From an uncultured Flavobacterium sp. (lineage in GTDB: Bacteria; Bacteroidota; Bacteroidia; Flavobacteriales; Flavobacteriaceae): a stretch of DNA of 19,048 nucleotides. The position numbers and the translations under genes are program-made. A model generated the notes under the pieces. It was not told the DNA's origin. It searched no databases and saw only the letters and a program-made list of their open reading frames with translations. Of this stretch, positions 1 to 6,962 are shown one piece after another (position 1 is the stretch's first letter; the number at the start of each line of letters is the position of its first letter). The stretch lies in contig NZ_CAMLIX010000078.1 of NCBI RefSeq assembly GCF_946479975.1, positions 1 through 19,048 of the forward strand. Direction: 5' to 3'.

Positions 1-1
1 G

Positions 2-778
2 ACACCCAAAAAACCAGCACCAAAAACAACAACGGCAAGCAAACCGAAACCAAAAGCTTCTCCAAAAAAGAAGAATCGTTCGCTAGGTGAAAAAATTAAA
101 TGGTTTTTTATCAAAGCCGCTATATGGTTTTTTGCAATATCTATAGGATCGGTTATCTTTTTCAAATACGTTCCAGTTCCGTTTACGCCATTAATGTTGA
201 TTCGTGCCATCGAAAATAAAATGGGAGGAAAAGAAGTGTATTTTGATCACGATTGGGAACCGATCGAAAAAATTTCAATGAATTTGCAAAAAGCAGTGAT
301 TGCCAGTGAAGACGGCACTTTTCTTATTCATAATGGTTTTGATTTTAAAGCACTTCAAAAAGCATATAAAAGCAACGAACGCGGACGCCGAATTCGTGGT
401 GGAAGTACCATTTCGCAACAAACAGCAAAAAATGTCTTTTTATGGCAGGGAAAAAGTTATTTCCGTAAAGGCCTTGAAGCGTATTTTACCGTTTTAATTG
501 AATTGATCTGGGGCAAAGAACGTATCATGGAAGTGTACTTGAATAGTATAGAAATGGGCGATGGTGTTTACGGAGCTTATGCGGCAACAGAACATTGGTA
601 CCGCAGAGATGCTTCGAGTTTAACGCCAATGCAAGCCGCGGGAATTGCCGCAATTCTGCCAAATCCGAGGAAATTTAAAGCTACAGGTTCGTCAAGTTAT
701 ATTAATAGAAGAAAAGAACGAATTGTTCGCGAAATGCGATATGTTGGAAAAATCAATTACAAAGGGAATGAGAAGTAA
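2..778 (+). CDS. mtgA: Monofunctional peptidoglycan glycosyltransferase, 5' end cut by the window
   Basis: Polymerises lipid II into glycan strands at the periplasmic face of the inner membrane (GT51 family). The open frame runs in from the window edge, so the start is missing. The visible fragment begins with a Lys/Pro/Ala/Thr-rich cytoplasmic stretch (about 28 residues), then one membrane span (fragment residues about 34-54), then VPVPFTPLM, which leads into the GT51 domain. Hallmarks seen: ASEDGTF, containing the expected catalytic Glu; the GF-D pair after it; RRIRGGSTISQQTAKN; and EVYLNSIEMGDGVYGAYAA, with the second conserved Glu region. No transpeptidase domain follows, so this is the monofunctional form. 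An ATG at 194 lies inside the conserved domain and is not the real start. The 3' end overlaps the lpxR-like gene by 11 nt, so the two are probably co-transcribed. Confidence 0.93.
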   Translation, partial: TPKKPAPKTTTASKPKPKASPKKKNRSLGEKIKWFFIKAAIWFFAISIGSVIFFKYVPVPFTPLMLIRAIENKMGGKEVYFDHDWEPIEKISMNLQKAVIASEDGTFLIHNGFDFKALQKAYKSNERGRRIRGGSTISQQTAKNVFLWQGKSYFRKGLEAYFTVLIELIWGKERIMEVYLNSIEMGDGVYGAYAATEHWYRRDASSLTPMQAAGIAAILPNPRKFKATGSSSYINRRKERIVREMRYVGKINYKGNEK

Positions 779-1724
779 AAAAATATTTTTTGCTTTTCTA
801 ATCTTAACCACTACGTTGACATTTGGACAAGGAAAAACTGCAGAAATAGGTTTTATATCAGATAATGATTTATACACTTCGTCTAAAAACGATATGTATT
901 ATACCAATGGTTTAGAGCTTTTTTATCGATTTTTGAGTAAAAATAATAACGAGAAAATCAACAAAGAAATTACCGAATTTAGAATAGGACAATATCTTTA
1001 CAATCCGAGATTCATAAATGCAGAAGCGGTAGATATAAACGACCGACCTTTTGCAGGTTATCTTTTTGCAGAAGTTGGAAAAAGCTTTTTTTATCAAAGT
1101 GAATCAGTTTTAAAAACCGATTTCCAAATTGGTTTTGTTGGGCCCAACGCTTTAGGTCAAGAATTACAAGAAGGATTTCATAAAATTATAGGTTATAAAA
1201 AAGTCTTTGGCTGGGAAAATCAAATTCATAACGCATTAGGATTACAAGCGCACGTGATGTATTCTAAAAAAATGTTTCCTTCCAAACATAATGATTTTGT
1301 TGATCTTCATTTTCAGTCAGAAGCCAATTTGGGGACGATTTTTACAGGAGTTTCAACGGGTTTTATGGCCAGATTCGGATTTAAAAAACTACTCCCAATT
1401 TATGATTCCAATATTCACGATGCGTCGGTAAGTGCAAATGCTCAACCAGATATTCGAGAATTTTATTTTTATGCAGCGCCAAGTGTCAATTATCAATTTT
1501 ATGATGCCACGATAGAAGGCAGTATGTTTAACAACACAAGTCCAATTACTTTTGATTTGGAACCACTTCGCTTTAATGCCGAAGCAGGTTTAAAATACCG
1601 CCACAATAACTTCAATATTTCGTATTCTTTTATCTACAGAGGAAGAGAATTAAACGATCCAGGAATCGATACAAATAAGGGTTATTTTTATGGCTCGATT
1701 CGAATGGGGTTTTTATTGAAGTAA
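768..1724 (+). CDS. LpxR-like lipid A deacylase family (DUF2219) outer-membrane protein
   Basis: Family members are outer-membrane beta-barrels; the Salmonella LpxR removes the 3'-acyloxyacyl chain of lipid A. The ATG at 768 gives a clean signal peptide (MRSKKIFFAFLILTTTLTFGQ) and lies just after AAAGGG. A longer frame from 645 would add residues that only read through mtgA, so it is not used. Family signatures are in order: SDNDLY (31-36), YTNG (45-48), DRPFAGYL (92-99), the Q-x-x-x-x-F-H region (His138) and GWENQIHN (148-155). The Asn-Asp pair and the His correspond by inference to the LpxR active site. Alternating hydrophobic strands continue to the C-terminus, which ends in MGFLLK, as in barrels. 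It overlaps mtgA by 11 nt; pairing with a cell-wall polymerase suggests envelope maintenance. The lipid A activity itself is inferred. Confidence 0.8.
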   Translation: MRSKKIFFAFLILTTTLTFGQGKTAEIGFISDNDLYTSSKNDMYYTNGLELFYRFLSKNNNEKINKEITEFRIGQYLYNPRFINAEAVDINDRPFAGYLFAEVGKSFFYQSESVLKTDFQIGFVGPNALGQELQEGFHKIIGYKKVFGWENQIHNALGLQAHVMYSKKMFPSKHNDFVDLHFQSEANLGTIFTGVSTGFMARFGFKKLLPIYDSNIHDASVSANAQPDIREFYFYAAPSVNYQFYDATIEGSMFNNTSPITFDLEPLRFNAEAGLKYRHNNFNISYSFIYRGRELNDPGIDTNKGYFYGSIRMGFLLK

Positions 1725-1745
1725 GATTTTCTGAAAATTTTACTT
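1719..1745. terminator. Hairpin between convergent genes, possible two-way terminator
   Basis: Arms AAGTAAGATTTTC and GAAAATTTTACTT pair over 13 positions with one G-U/mismatch and almost no loop. The stop codons of both convergent genes lie within it. There is no long T-run on either side, so terminator function is only a suggestion from position. Confidence 0.35.
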
Positions 1746-2298
1746 AAAAAAGTTCTCTCATCAATTCCATAAAGCGATAGGATGTATTGTTTGCTTTTTG
1801 TAAATGTTGCCAGTCTGAAAATTTTTCTAAATCTTCTTCTGTCCACCATGGTTCTTCAATGGAAATTAAAAATTCATAAAAATGTAAAATACATTTTTTT
1901 TGTTCTGTGGATAACAACAAGCCGATGTCATACTCACCTTTTTGATGATGTTTTAAATTCATCAATGCTGATGTAATAATATAATTTACATCAGAACTTC
2001 TAATAGTCATAAGATAAGGCAGGAAAAAACACAAACCTTTGGTATCCATAAAATGCTTAGCGCCATAGTTGAGTTCTTCTAAATGGCCGAGAGTTATTAG
2101 AAGCTTTGTCCAATCGTTTCTTTCATCTTTGGCTTTAGCAAGATTGTATGCTGGAGAATCTTTTTGATGATAATCGTCAATAGCATCGGCTTCCCAATAA
2201 CCAATTCCATCTTCTAGTTTTACATCTTTAAAAGCAGTATAAATTTCTTTTTGTATTAAAAGCCAAACTTCATGTTCTTCTTGATCTGTCATTATCAC
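1744..2298 (-). CDS. Hypothetical acidic cytoplasmic protein, possibly DUF6714-like
   Basis: 184 residues, no signal peptide and no membrane span. The N-terminal half has a GYWEADAIDDYH segment, the middle a run resembling 'fLPyLm' (CFFLPYLMTI), and the C-terminal half LSTEQKKCILHFYEFL. This order (acidic/Tyr-rich start, LP-x-x-x core, 'L-s-x-e-Q' followed by a helix) recalls the DUF6714 group of small proteins often seen in bacterial accessory loci, but I am recalling the pattern and could not search. It is the last gene of a minus-strand cluster, 24 nt after its upstream neighbour, so probably in the same transcript. A role as an immunity-type protein is inferred only from size, acidity and company. 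An alternative start is Met3; the choice changes little. Confidence 0.6.
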   Translation of the reverse strand: MIMTDQEEHEVWLLIQKEIYTAFKDVKLEDGIGYWEADAIDDYHQKDSPAYNLAKAKDERNDWTKLLITLGHLEELNYGAKHFMDTKGLCFFLPYLMTIRSSDVNYIITSALMNLKHHQKGEYDIGLLLSTEQKKCILHFYEFLISIEEPWWTEEDLEKFSDWQHLQKANNTSYRFMELMRELF

Positions 2299-2322
2299 GA
2301 TTAATTTATTGCAAATCTGAGA

Positions 2323-2883
2323 TTAATCCATTTCCATATTTTTTGAAAGCTCATCATATTTTTTATCCAAATATTCTATAGCATTATTTAGTAAATCGGG
2401 ATTCAGCTCTTCTGTCGATTGCACATTAGGATTTAAAATAGCTTTGTTTTCTTTAAATTCAATAAAGGCATGAACACCACGATCGCCCCAAAAGTACGGA
2501 AATACAAACGCTTTATTTTCAGGACTTTCAATTATATAATTTTGTAAACTAATAATAAATGCAAACATTGGAATCATTTCAAGATAATTTTCACCGAACA
2601 TAATTATTCCCACATTCCATTCTTCTGTTGTTTCATCATAATCAGAATAGGTCATGGATTGATCGTATTTCATCCAGCCGTCAAGAACTTCTTGGTTGCT
2701 TTTGTCGTTATAACAGCGTAATAATTCCGGAGTCAAATCCATTTTTGAATACATATCACGACTTTCCCACCATTCCAGCCAGTTATTGTTTAACTCTGGT
2801 TTTTCTGGCGGACTGTTTAAGAATTTTTCTAATTGTGATTTAGTTATTTTTACTTTACAGTATAATGAGCTTGGTTCAGACAT
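2323..2883 (-). CDS. Hypothetical acidic protein, immunity-like (family not recognised)
   Basis: 186 residues, acidic, soluble, with no export signal. It is rich in aromatic residues: LEWWESRDMY near residue 37, then WNVGIIMFGENYLEMIPMFAFI in the middle and FPYFWGDRGVHAFIEF towards the end. The last 30 residues are a charged helix. I recognise no named family. The first 20 bases match 18 of 20 with the start of the next gene upstream (2942-3355), giving MSEPSS versus MSELSS, and both are preceded by TTAAAAC-n-AT at similar distance. This suggests a shared or copied initiation region. It lies 58 nt after that neighbour and 24 nt before the 1744-2298 gene, which suggests one operon. Confidence 0.65.
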   Translation of the reverse strand: MSEPSSLYCKVKITKSQLEKFLNSPPEKPELNNNWLEWWESRDMYSKMDLTPELLRCYNDKSNQEVLDGWMKYDQSMTYSDYDETTEEWNVGIIMFGENYLEMIPMFAFIISLQNYIIESPENKAFVFPYFWGDRGVHAFIEFKENKAILNPNVQSTEELNPDLLNNAIEYLDKKYDELSKNMEMD

Positions 2884-2941
2884 TGTAGATTGTTTTAAGT
2901 TGTTCGGTGTAGAAAATATTTATGCAAAATACTCTTCTAAA

Positions 2942-3355
2942 TTATTTTTTTGCAAGAATTGAATTGTCAGGGATTTTTCCAGAATAATAAGAATTGACCA
3001 TTAAATTTATAAATGAACTATTAAATCCAAGGATTAATGAGAATGAAAGGAGTTCAATGTCGTCTGAAAGATATGCTGCTAGATCAGATGAATAAGATTT
3101 TTTTATAACATCTAAATATGTCTTTTTTCTTAAATCATCAATAACCAAACTGATCTCTTCAATTTCTTTTGACTCGAATTTATTTTTATACTCATTTAAT
3201 TCCCTATCCGTTTTTACCCAAAATGAATCAAAAGGATCTTGATCTCTATCGTCCAATAATGCAGGAATATCTTCTTCAACAATTGTTTCAAGAAGATCTG
3301 TAAAACTCTTAATTAATCGTGATATTTTGTCGTCAAACGAGCTTAGTTCAGACAT
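2942..3355 (-). CDS. Hypothetical small acidic helical protein
   Basis: 137 residues, strongly acidic in the first two thirds (for example VEEDIPALLDDRDQDPFDSF, residues about 26-45), probably mostly helical, with a hydrophobic C-terminal third (LLSFSLILGFNSSFINLMVNSYY) that may pack a core rather than cross the membrane. No signal peptide and no recognised family. The start codon is only 15 nt downstream of the stop of the exported TssD-like gene, the tightest spacing in this cluster, so the two are very likely translated from one message. That arrangement is typical of secreted protein/immunity pairs, but no toxin domain is visible and the role is inference. Its first codons resemble those of the next gene (see 2323-2883). 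Confidence 0.62.
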   Translation of the reverse strand: MSELSSFDDKISRLIKSFTDLLETIVEEDIPALLDDRDQDPFDSFWVKTDRELNEYKNKFESKEIEEISLVIDDLRKKTYLDVIKKSYSSDLAAYLSDDIELLSFSLILGFNSSFINLMVNSYYSGKIPDNSILAKK

Positions 3356-3370
3356 GATTAATCGTTTTAA

Positions 3371-3832
3371 TTAATATTTTTTGTATTTCATTTGAACGCC
3401 ATTTATAATAATTTGTTCTGCTCCAATTGAAAGATTGTAGGTGGAATTTGATTCAATTGTTTCTTCGGCTTGATATTTACCTTCAGAAAATGCTATTAAG
3501 GAAACATTTTGCAATAGATATTCTCTTTGTATTTTACCAGATTCATAAATAGTGATTTTCATTGAACCTAGCACTTTAGAATTTGCAGCCCATTCTAATA
3601 TTTTATTGTCGGCTAGACCATAACAAGTTAATTGAATATCTGTACTGAAAGTGCTGTTTTCATAACCTGAGTCTTTTGTGTAATATACTGTAGAGCAATT
3701 ATAAGTTTTTCCACCTTTTTGATCTTCAAATTGCATCGTAATTTTTGTTCCTGTATCTGCTTTTTGCTGGGCATTAACCATTAAACCAGCAAATAGAAGT
3801 GAAGTTAAGATAAACCATTTTATTGTTTTCAT
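3371..3832 (-). CDS. Exported protein with TssD/Hcp-like body
   Basis: 153 residues with a clear Sec signal peptide ending ...AGLMVNAQ (cleavage near residue 21). The rest is beta-rich. The order K-x-Y-N-C (about 43-46), S-T-D-I-Q-L, D-x-x-ILEWA, G-S-M-K-I-T-I-Y-E-S-G, L-L-Q-N-V-S-L-I, and a final TYNLSIGAEQIIINGV matches the strand order I know from Bacteroidota TssD (Hcp) tube proteins: a 'ggtI-l-v', 'L-eWm', 'G-i-f-y-krd', 'l-eF-dAy-v-y', 'vis-r' pattern. Real TssD has no signal peptide, so this may be an exported relative or a protein of the same fold rather than a T6SS tube. No other T6SS genes are in the window. A -7 box (TATTTTTG) lies about 30 nt upstream, and the following gene starts 15 nt after its stop. 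Confidence 0.68.
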   Translation of the reverse strand: MKTIKWFILTSLLFAGLMVNAQQKADTGTKITMQFEDQKGGKTYNCSTVYYTKDSGYENSTFSTDIQLTCYGLADNKILEWAANSKVLGSMKITIYESGKIQREYLLQNVSLIAFSEGKYQAEETIESNSTYNLSIGAEQIIINGVQMKYKKY

Positions 3833-3860
3833 TTTTCCCGTTTGTTACAAATTAATTGGG

Positions 3861-3868
3861 CAAAAATA
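3861..3868 (-). promoter_or_regulatory. -7 promoter box for the TssD-like operon
   Basis: On the minus strand this reads TATTTTTG, fitting the Bacteroidota -7 consensus TAnnTTTG, 28 nt before the ATG at 3832. No convincing TTG is seen at -33. In AT-rich DNA such a match can arise by chance. Confidence 0.4.
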
Positions 3869-3929
3869 GTTTTGATTTTTTTAGCGAATAGCCTATGAAA
3901 GATTTAAGAATGTCATAAGAAGTCTAAAA

Positions 3930-4520
3930 TTATTTATTCTCTAAATTAATAATACGTCCAGATTTTTTATTGAAGGTAATTGTTTTGTTTGGACCGCCGT
4001 AAAAAAGTGTTAATATCAGCGTGCTGTCGGTTTCATTTTTGAAAATAATATCTTTTGCACTTCTAATTTGGGTGTTCAAATCATCATTTATAAGTTGAGA
4101 ATCGATGCATTTGAATGCGATTTTTTCGAAAATCCCTTTCTTTTCAATAACTTCAAGCCAAGGATGAGCCATCGGACTATAACCAACAATTTGTGCACGG
4201 TAGTTTTCGTTTAAATTTTTATTTTGATACAAACCCAAAGAAGTAGTTGAGTTTACGAATGCAAAAAACGGTAACATCATCGGCAGAATACTTAGTAGTA
4301 CAGAAAGTACAAGTCCAGCCAAAAGTAATTTCGCCATCAGTTTTTTCCAGAAAACAATAATTACGGTAAAGCTTAAAATCAGCCAAAGCCAAAATAAAAT
4401 AACATCACTGAAATATCCTCTAAAGCTTATTTCTTTAAAATAATATAACAAGCAGTCCATCGCAAGAATCAGACTTATGATGAAGTAGGACCTTAAAAGT
4501 AATTTTTTATTTCGATGCAT
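3930..4520 (-). CDS. Membrane protein of unknown function with soluble C-terminal domain
   Basis: 196 residues. Three hydrophobic spans are visible (about 9-28, 38-58 and 63-88), followed by a soluble domain of about 100 residues with beta-like stretches (AQIVGYSP, LILTLFYGG, KTITFNKKSGRIINLE). No family is recognised. Its start overlaps the end of the upstream membrane-protein gene by 14 nt, so the pair is translationally coupled and probably works together. A 97-nt gap separates it from the TssD-like gene, which has its own candidate -7 box, so the two blocks may be separate transcripts. Confidence 0.65.
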   Translation of the reverse strand: MHRNKKLLLRSYFIISLILAMDCLLYYFKEISFRGYFSDVILFWLWLILSFTVIIVFWKKLMAKLLLAGLVLSVLLSILPMMLPFFAFVNSTTSLGLYQNKNLNENYRAQIVGYSPMAHPWLEVIEKKGIFEKIAFKCIDSQLINDDLNTQIRSAKDIIFKNETDSTLILTLFYGGPNKTITFNKKSGRIINLENK

Positions 4521-4959
4521 AACTTCTTGAAATATAGTCTAAAACAAAAATCGTAATACTAGATAAAACCAAAATTGGCAAAATGGAATAGAAAATTGTA
4601 AAGTGAATTTCTTCGTCAAAAGTATAAGTACTCCAAGAAGATTCCCGATCTACAAAAACAGTATAATTCCAAAACAGCCAAACTAAATTTAAGAATATCC
4701 ATTGAATTACATTTCTTAAAGATCTGTTTTTTACTAAAGAGAGAAAAAGAAATGCAGTAATTAAGAAAAAAACGGTAATTAAACACATTATAAAAACATC
4801 TTTGTTGAAAGAACAATCTAAGCAACCACTTGATATTTTTTCTGAAAAACTTCCCATTGCCCAGTATATTTCTAAAAAAGTAGCGACGAAAAGGAGTAGG
4901 GCAGATAGCGTATATTTTTTAAAGAGTTGTGTTCTTTTAGTAGAAAGAGAGAATTGCAT
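4507..4959 (-). CDS. Four-span membrane protein of unknown function
   Basis: 150 residues from the ATG at 4959 (MQFSLSTKRTQLFKKY). A longer frame from 5001 would put MFFIFVVIQNKTNL ahead; I prefer the internal ATG because it yields a normal positively charged N-terminus before the first span. Spans at about 15-36, 55-77, 84-103 and 119-141. Between spans 1 and 2 lies C-L-D-C (46-49), a possible disulphide or metal site. No family is recognised. Its 3' end overlaps the start of the next membrane-protein gene by 14 nt. No clear promoter is visible upstream. Confidence 0.6.
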   Translation of the reverse strand: MQFSLSTKRTQLFKKYTLSALLLFVATFLEIYWAMGSFSEKISSGCLDCSFNKDVFIMCLITVFFLITAFLFLSLVKNRSLRNVIQWIFLNLVWLFWNYTVFVDRESSWSTYTFDEEIHFTIFYSILPILVLSSITIFVLDYISRSYASK

Positions 4960-5129
4960 CAAATTTGTTTTATTTTGGATTACCACAAAAATAAAGAACA
5001 TTATCTAAAGAAATATCTCTCAAATCTAATTATCAATTTAAAATAAAATTTAGCAATTTATCTGACACTTAACCTTTTGATAATAGGTTGAATAGTTAAA
5101 AGCTTTATTTTTAAATCAAAATTCAAATT

Positions 5130-5306
5130 ATGGATCTTAACTGGAATATTTTAGGAGCAACAGCAGTATTGGTAATCATTTTGGTTGTACTAACAGTGAG
5201 AAAAAATCTGAAAGAGAAAAAGAAATTGGAAAATATGCTGAATAACGATTTCAAGAAAACTGAAAAAGATAGAGTAAACGCCGATGATTCGGCGAATGAG
5301 AAATAA
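5130..5306 (+). CDS. Small single-span membrane protein (58 aa)
   Basis: An ATG at 5130 opens MDLNWNILGATAVLVIILVV..., with one membrane span (about 7-23) and then a highly charged cytoplasmic tail (RKNLKEKKKLENML...) ending DDSANEK. This N-out/C-in build with a Lys/Glu tail is common among small envelope proteins in this group. It is the only plus-strand gene between 1724 and 8540, lies divergent from the membrane-protein pair (170 nt away) and ends 17 nt before a strong hairpin, which fits a self-contained transcript. Function unknown. Confidence 0.65.
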   Translation: MDLNWNILGATAVLVIILVVLTVRKNLKEKKKLENMLNNDFKKTEKDRVNADDSANEK

Positions 5307-5323
5307 TAAAAGTTGTGTTTACT

Positions 5324-5357
5324 AAACCCGACAGGTTTTTTAAAACCTTTCGGGTTT
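5324..5357. terminator. AAACCCGACAGG palindrome, likely two-way terminator
   Basis: AAACCCGACAGGTTTT is followed by TAAAACCTTTCGGGTTT: a long stem with one mismatch and T-runs in both directions. It sits between the 3' ends of the plus-strand small gene (5306) and the minus-strand hydrolase (5378), exactly where a shared terminator is expected. A second, perfect copy lies at 8266-8298. Confidence 0.75.
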
Positions 5358-5377
5358 AATTTTGGTTGAAAAAGACT

Positions 5378-6820
5378 TTATTGTTTCTGAGTAATTTGAG
5401 TTTTGGTATTCAAATTTCCTCTTGTTAAAACTACAGAAGTTAGTTTTGCATCGCTGAAACCAAAGTTTAATAAGTTTGGATAATCGATAACTTTAAAAGA
5501 TCCATTTTTTAGATAAACCAATTCATTATCATTTTTCCCTTTGAAATGATCCAAAAGCATAGATTCAACATACAGGCGATTATTTTTTTCTACAATTTTG
5601 GTTTCCACTCCTTGTCCATAAAGGAAATCATCATAAGTCCCGATTAGTTTTGCTTTTAAATCTGCTGGAATTTCCTGAGTTTCCTCGTTATGCATTTCTC
5701 CGCTCCAGTCCATCAATTTTAAAAGCTTTCTTTGCGTGTGTGCCATTACAGGAAAACGATTTTGCTTTTCGCCGTTGGTTAGAAATGCAAATCCGTTTCC
5801 GTCTTTCATAGTTGCAAAAACACTTCCTCCAACTCCTGTATTTGATCCGTTGCACATAAACCAATCATAGTTATTATAACCAAAAGACTTCTGCCATCCG
5901 TAGCTCCAGCCGGCAACAGCATCTTTTAAGGCAGTTACTTCGGTTACTTTTTTTGCAACAGTATAAGAAATCACTTTGTTGTTTTTATTGCGCAATGCAT
6001 TTTGAACTTCAATAGCAATTTTGGCTAAATCGGTAGGCGTAGACCACATTCCAGATGGTGCAACTTGCGGCGTAATTGGCAGACCGGTTCGAATAACTTT
6101 TTCATTTTCATCATGAACGAGCGCTACATTTGTCAAAAAACCTTTTTCATTTGGCTGAATCATTGTAGTGTTTTTTAGTCCAAGTGGAGAAAAAATATAT
6201 TGTTTAGCAAGTTCTGCGATCGGTTTTTTGAAAGTATCTTCTAATGCCATTTGGATAATTACATAACCACCACCGCTGTACGACCAGCCAGTTCTGGGTG
6301 TAAATAAGAATTCGATTTCTTTATCGTATCGCGGAATTTGTCCAAGCAGACTTTGCTTTATTGTCGGGATTGTATCGCCTTCATAATAATCTGAAAATCC
6401 GCCTTGACTTGTGCCAGCCGTATGATTTAAGAATTGTTTCCAAGTTGGATTATTGTTTTCGGTAAACTTGCTCTTTGGTAAATGCCAGCGTTTTAGATAA
6501 CCATCTATTGGAGCATCTAAATTAATTAATCCTTTTTCTTCAAGAATAAAACATAAAAGCGCTGTAATTGGTTTCGAAATTGAAGCGGTAGAAAAAGCAG
6601 TGTTTTGATCTATTTTTTCTTTTGAATCAATTGATTTTACACCAAATTCATTCGTATAAACAATTTGGTAATTTTCGAAAACAACTAGGCTAAATCCAGC
6701 AAGTTTGTTTTTTTCTAGTTGTTGGTTAATGTTCAAACTGTCCGTTAGAAAACTATAATCTTTTGTTTGTGCGTTCGAGATTGTTACCGTAAGAAGTAAT
6801 AAATAAATAATGGTTTTCAT
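5378..6820 (-). CDS. Secreted serine hydrolase, class C beta-lactamase/esterase family
   Basis: 480 residues with a signal peptide (MKTIIYLLLLTVTISNAQ), hence periplasmic or secreted. The Beta-lactamase (PF00144) fold is indicated by the nucleophile motif S-I-S-K (Ser80, Lys83), the second motif Y-S-G (Tyr181, in WSYSGGGYVI, a form usual in esterase or peptidase relatives rather than the YxN of true AmpC), and a third region near GVGGSVFATM in place of KTG. About 90 residues after the core form an extra C-terminal beta domain, as in many Flavobacteriia homologues. Substrate is unknown: candidates are D-amino-acid peptides, esters or cell-wall fragments; resistance should not be assumed. The membrane AraC-type regulator lies 141 bp upstream on the same strand, with candidate operators in between. 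A CATCTTTG (-7-like) sequence is at 6858-6865. Confidence 0.85.
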   Translation of the reverse strand: MKTIIYLLLLTVTISNAQTKDYSFLTDSLNINQQLEKNKLAGFSLVVFENYQIVYTNEFGVKSIDSKEKIDQNTAFSTASISKPITALLCFILEEKGLINLDAPIDGYLKRWHLPKSKFTENNNPTWKQFLNHTAGTSQGGFSDYYEGDTIPTIKQSLLGQIPRYDKEIEFLFTPRTGWSYSGGGYVIIQMALEDTFKKPIAELAKQYIFSPLGLKNTTMIQPNEKGFLTNVALVHDENEKVIRTGLPITPQVAPSGMWSTPTDLAKIAIEVQNALRNKNNKVISYTVAKKVTEVTALKDAVAGWSYGWQKSFGYNNYDWFMCNGSNTGVGGSVFATMKDGNGFAFLTNGEKQNRFPVMAHTQRKLLKLMDWSGEMHNEETQEIPADLKAKLIGTYDDFLYGQGVETKIVEKNNRLYVESMLLDHFKGKNDNELVYLKNGSFKVIDYPNLLNFGFSDAKLTSVVLTRGNLNTKTQITQKQ

Positions 6821-6882
6821 TGTATCGTGATTTTTCGGTTAAAAATTTATTTCGATACAAAGATGTGGGAGAAACAAAACCT

Positions 6883-6912
6883 ATGCGACCGAATAAAAAT
6901 ATTCGAACGCAT
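6883..6912. promoter_or_regulatory. Inverted repeat upstream of the hydrolase
   Basis: ATGCG-n2-CGAATA-AAAA-TATTCG-n2-CGCAT: two nested perfectly paired blocks (5 and 6 bp) with two unpaired bases between them. It lies 63-92 bp upstream of the hydrolase ATG and downstream of the regulator stop. It could be a dimeric operator or, less likely, a weak terminator of the regulator gene, since no T-run follows. Confidence 0.4.
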
Positions 6913-6924
6913 TTGCGCCTAAAA

Positions 6925-6962
6925 AATTAGTACGAGTAATAAAATGAATTCGTACGAGTAAT
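6925..6962. promoter_or_regulatory. Direct repeat pair, candidate AraC-type operator
   Basis: AATTAGTACGAGTAAT (6925-6940) and AATTCGTACGAGTAAT (6947-6962) match at 15 of 16 positions and start 22 bp apart, about two helical turns, the usual spacing of AraC-family half-sites. The second copy abuts the stop codon of the AraC-type gene, and both lie 105-142 bp upstream of the hydrolase start. Confidence 0.5.

Noticed and set aside
645..767. N-terminal extension of the LpxR-like frame
   Set aside because: It only reads through mtgA in another frame. The ATG at 768 gives a proper signal peptide.
5378..6820. True AmpC-type resistance beta-lactamase
   Set aside because: The second motif is YSG, not YxN, the third motif is not KTG, and an extra C-terminal domain is present; general serine hydrolase is the safer call.
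6820..6860. 8-bp inverted repeat TTGTATCG / CGATACAA that would hide the hydrolase start codon
   Set aside because: One arm overlaps the likely -7 box (CATCTTTG, 6858-6865), so it may not be transcribed; the loop is 25 nt.
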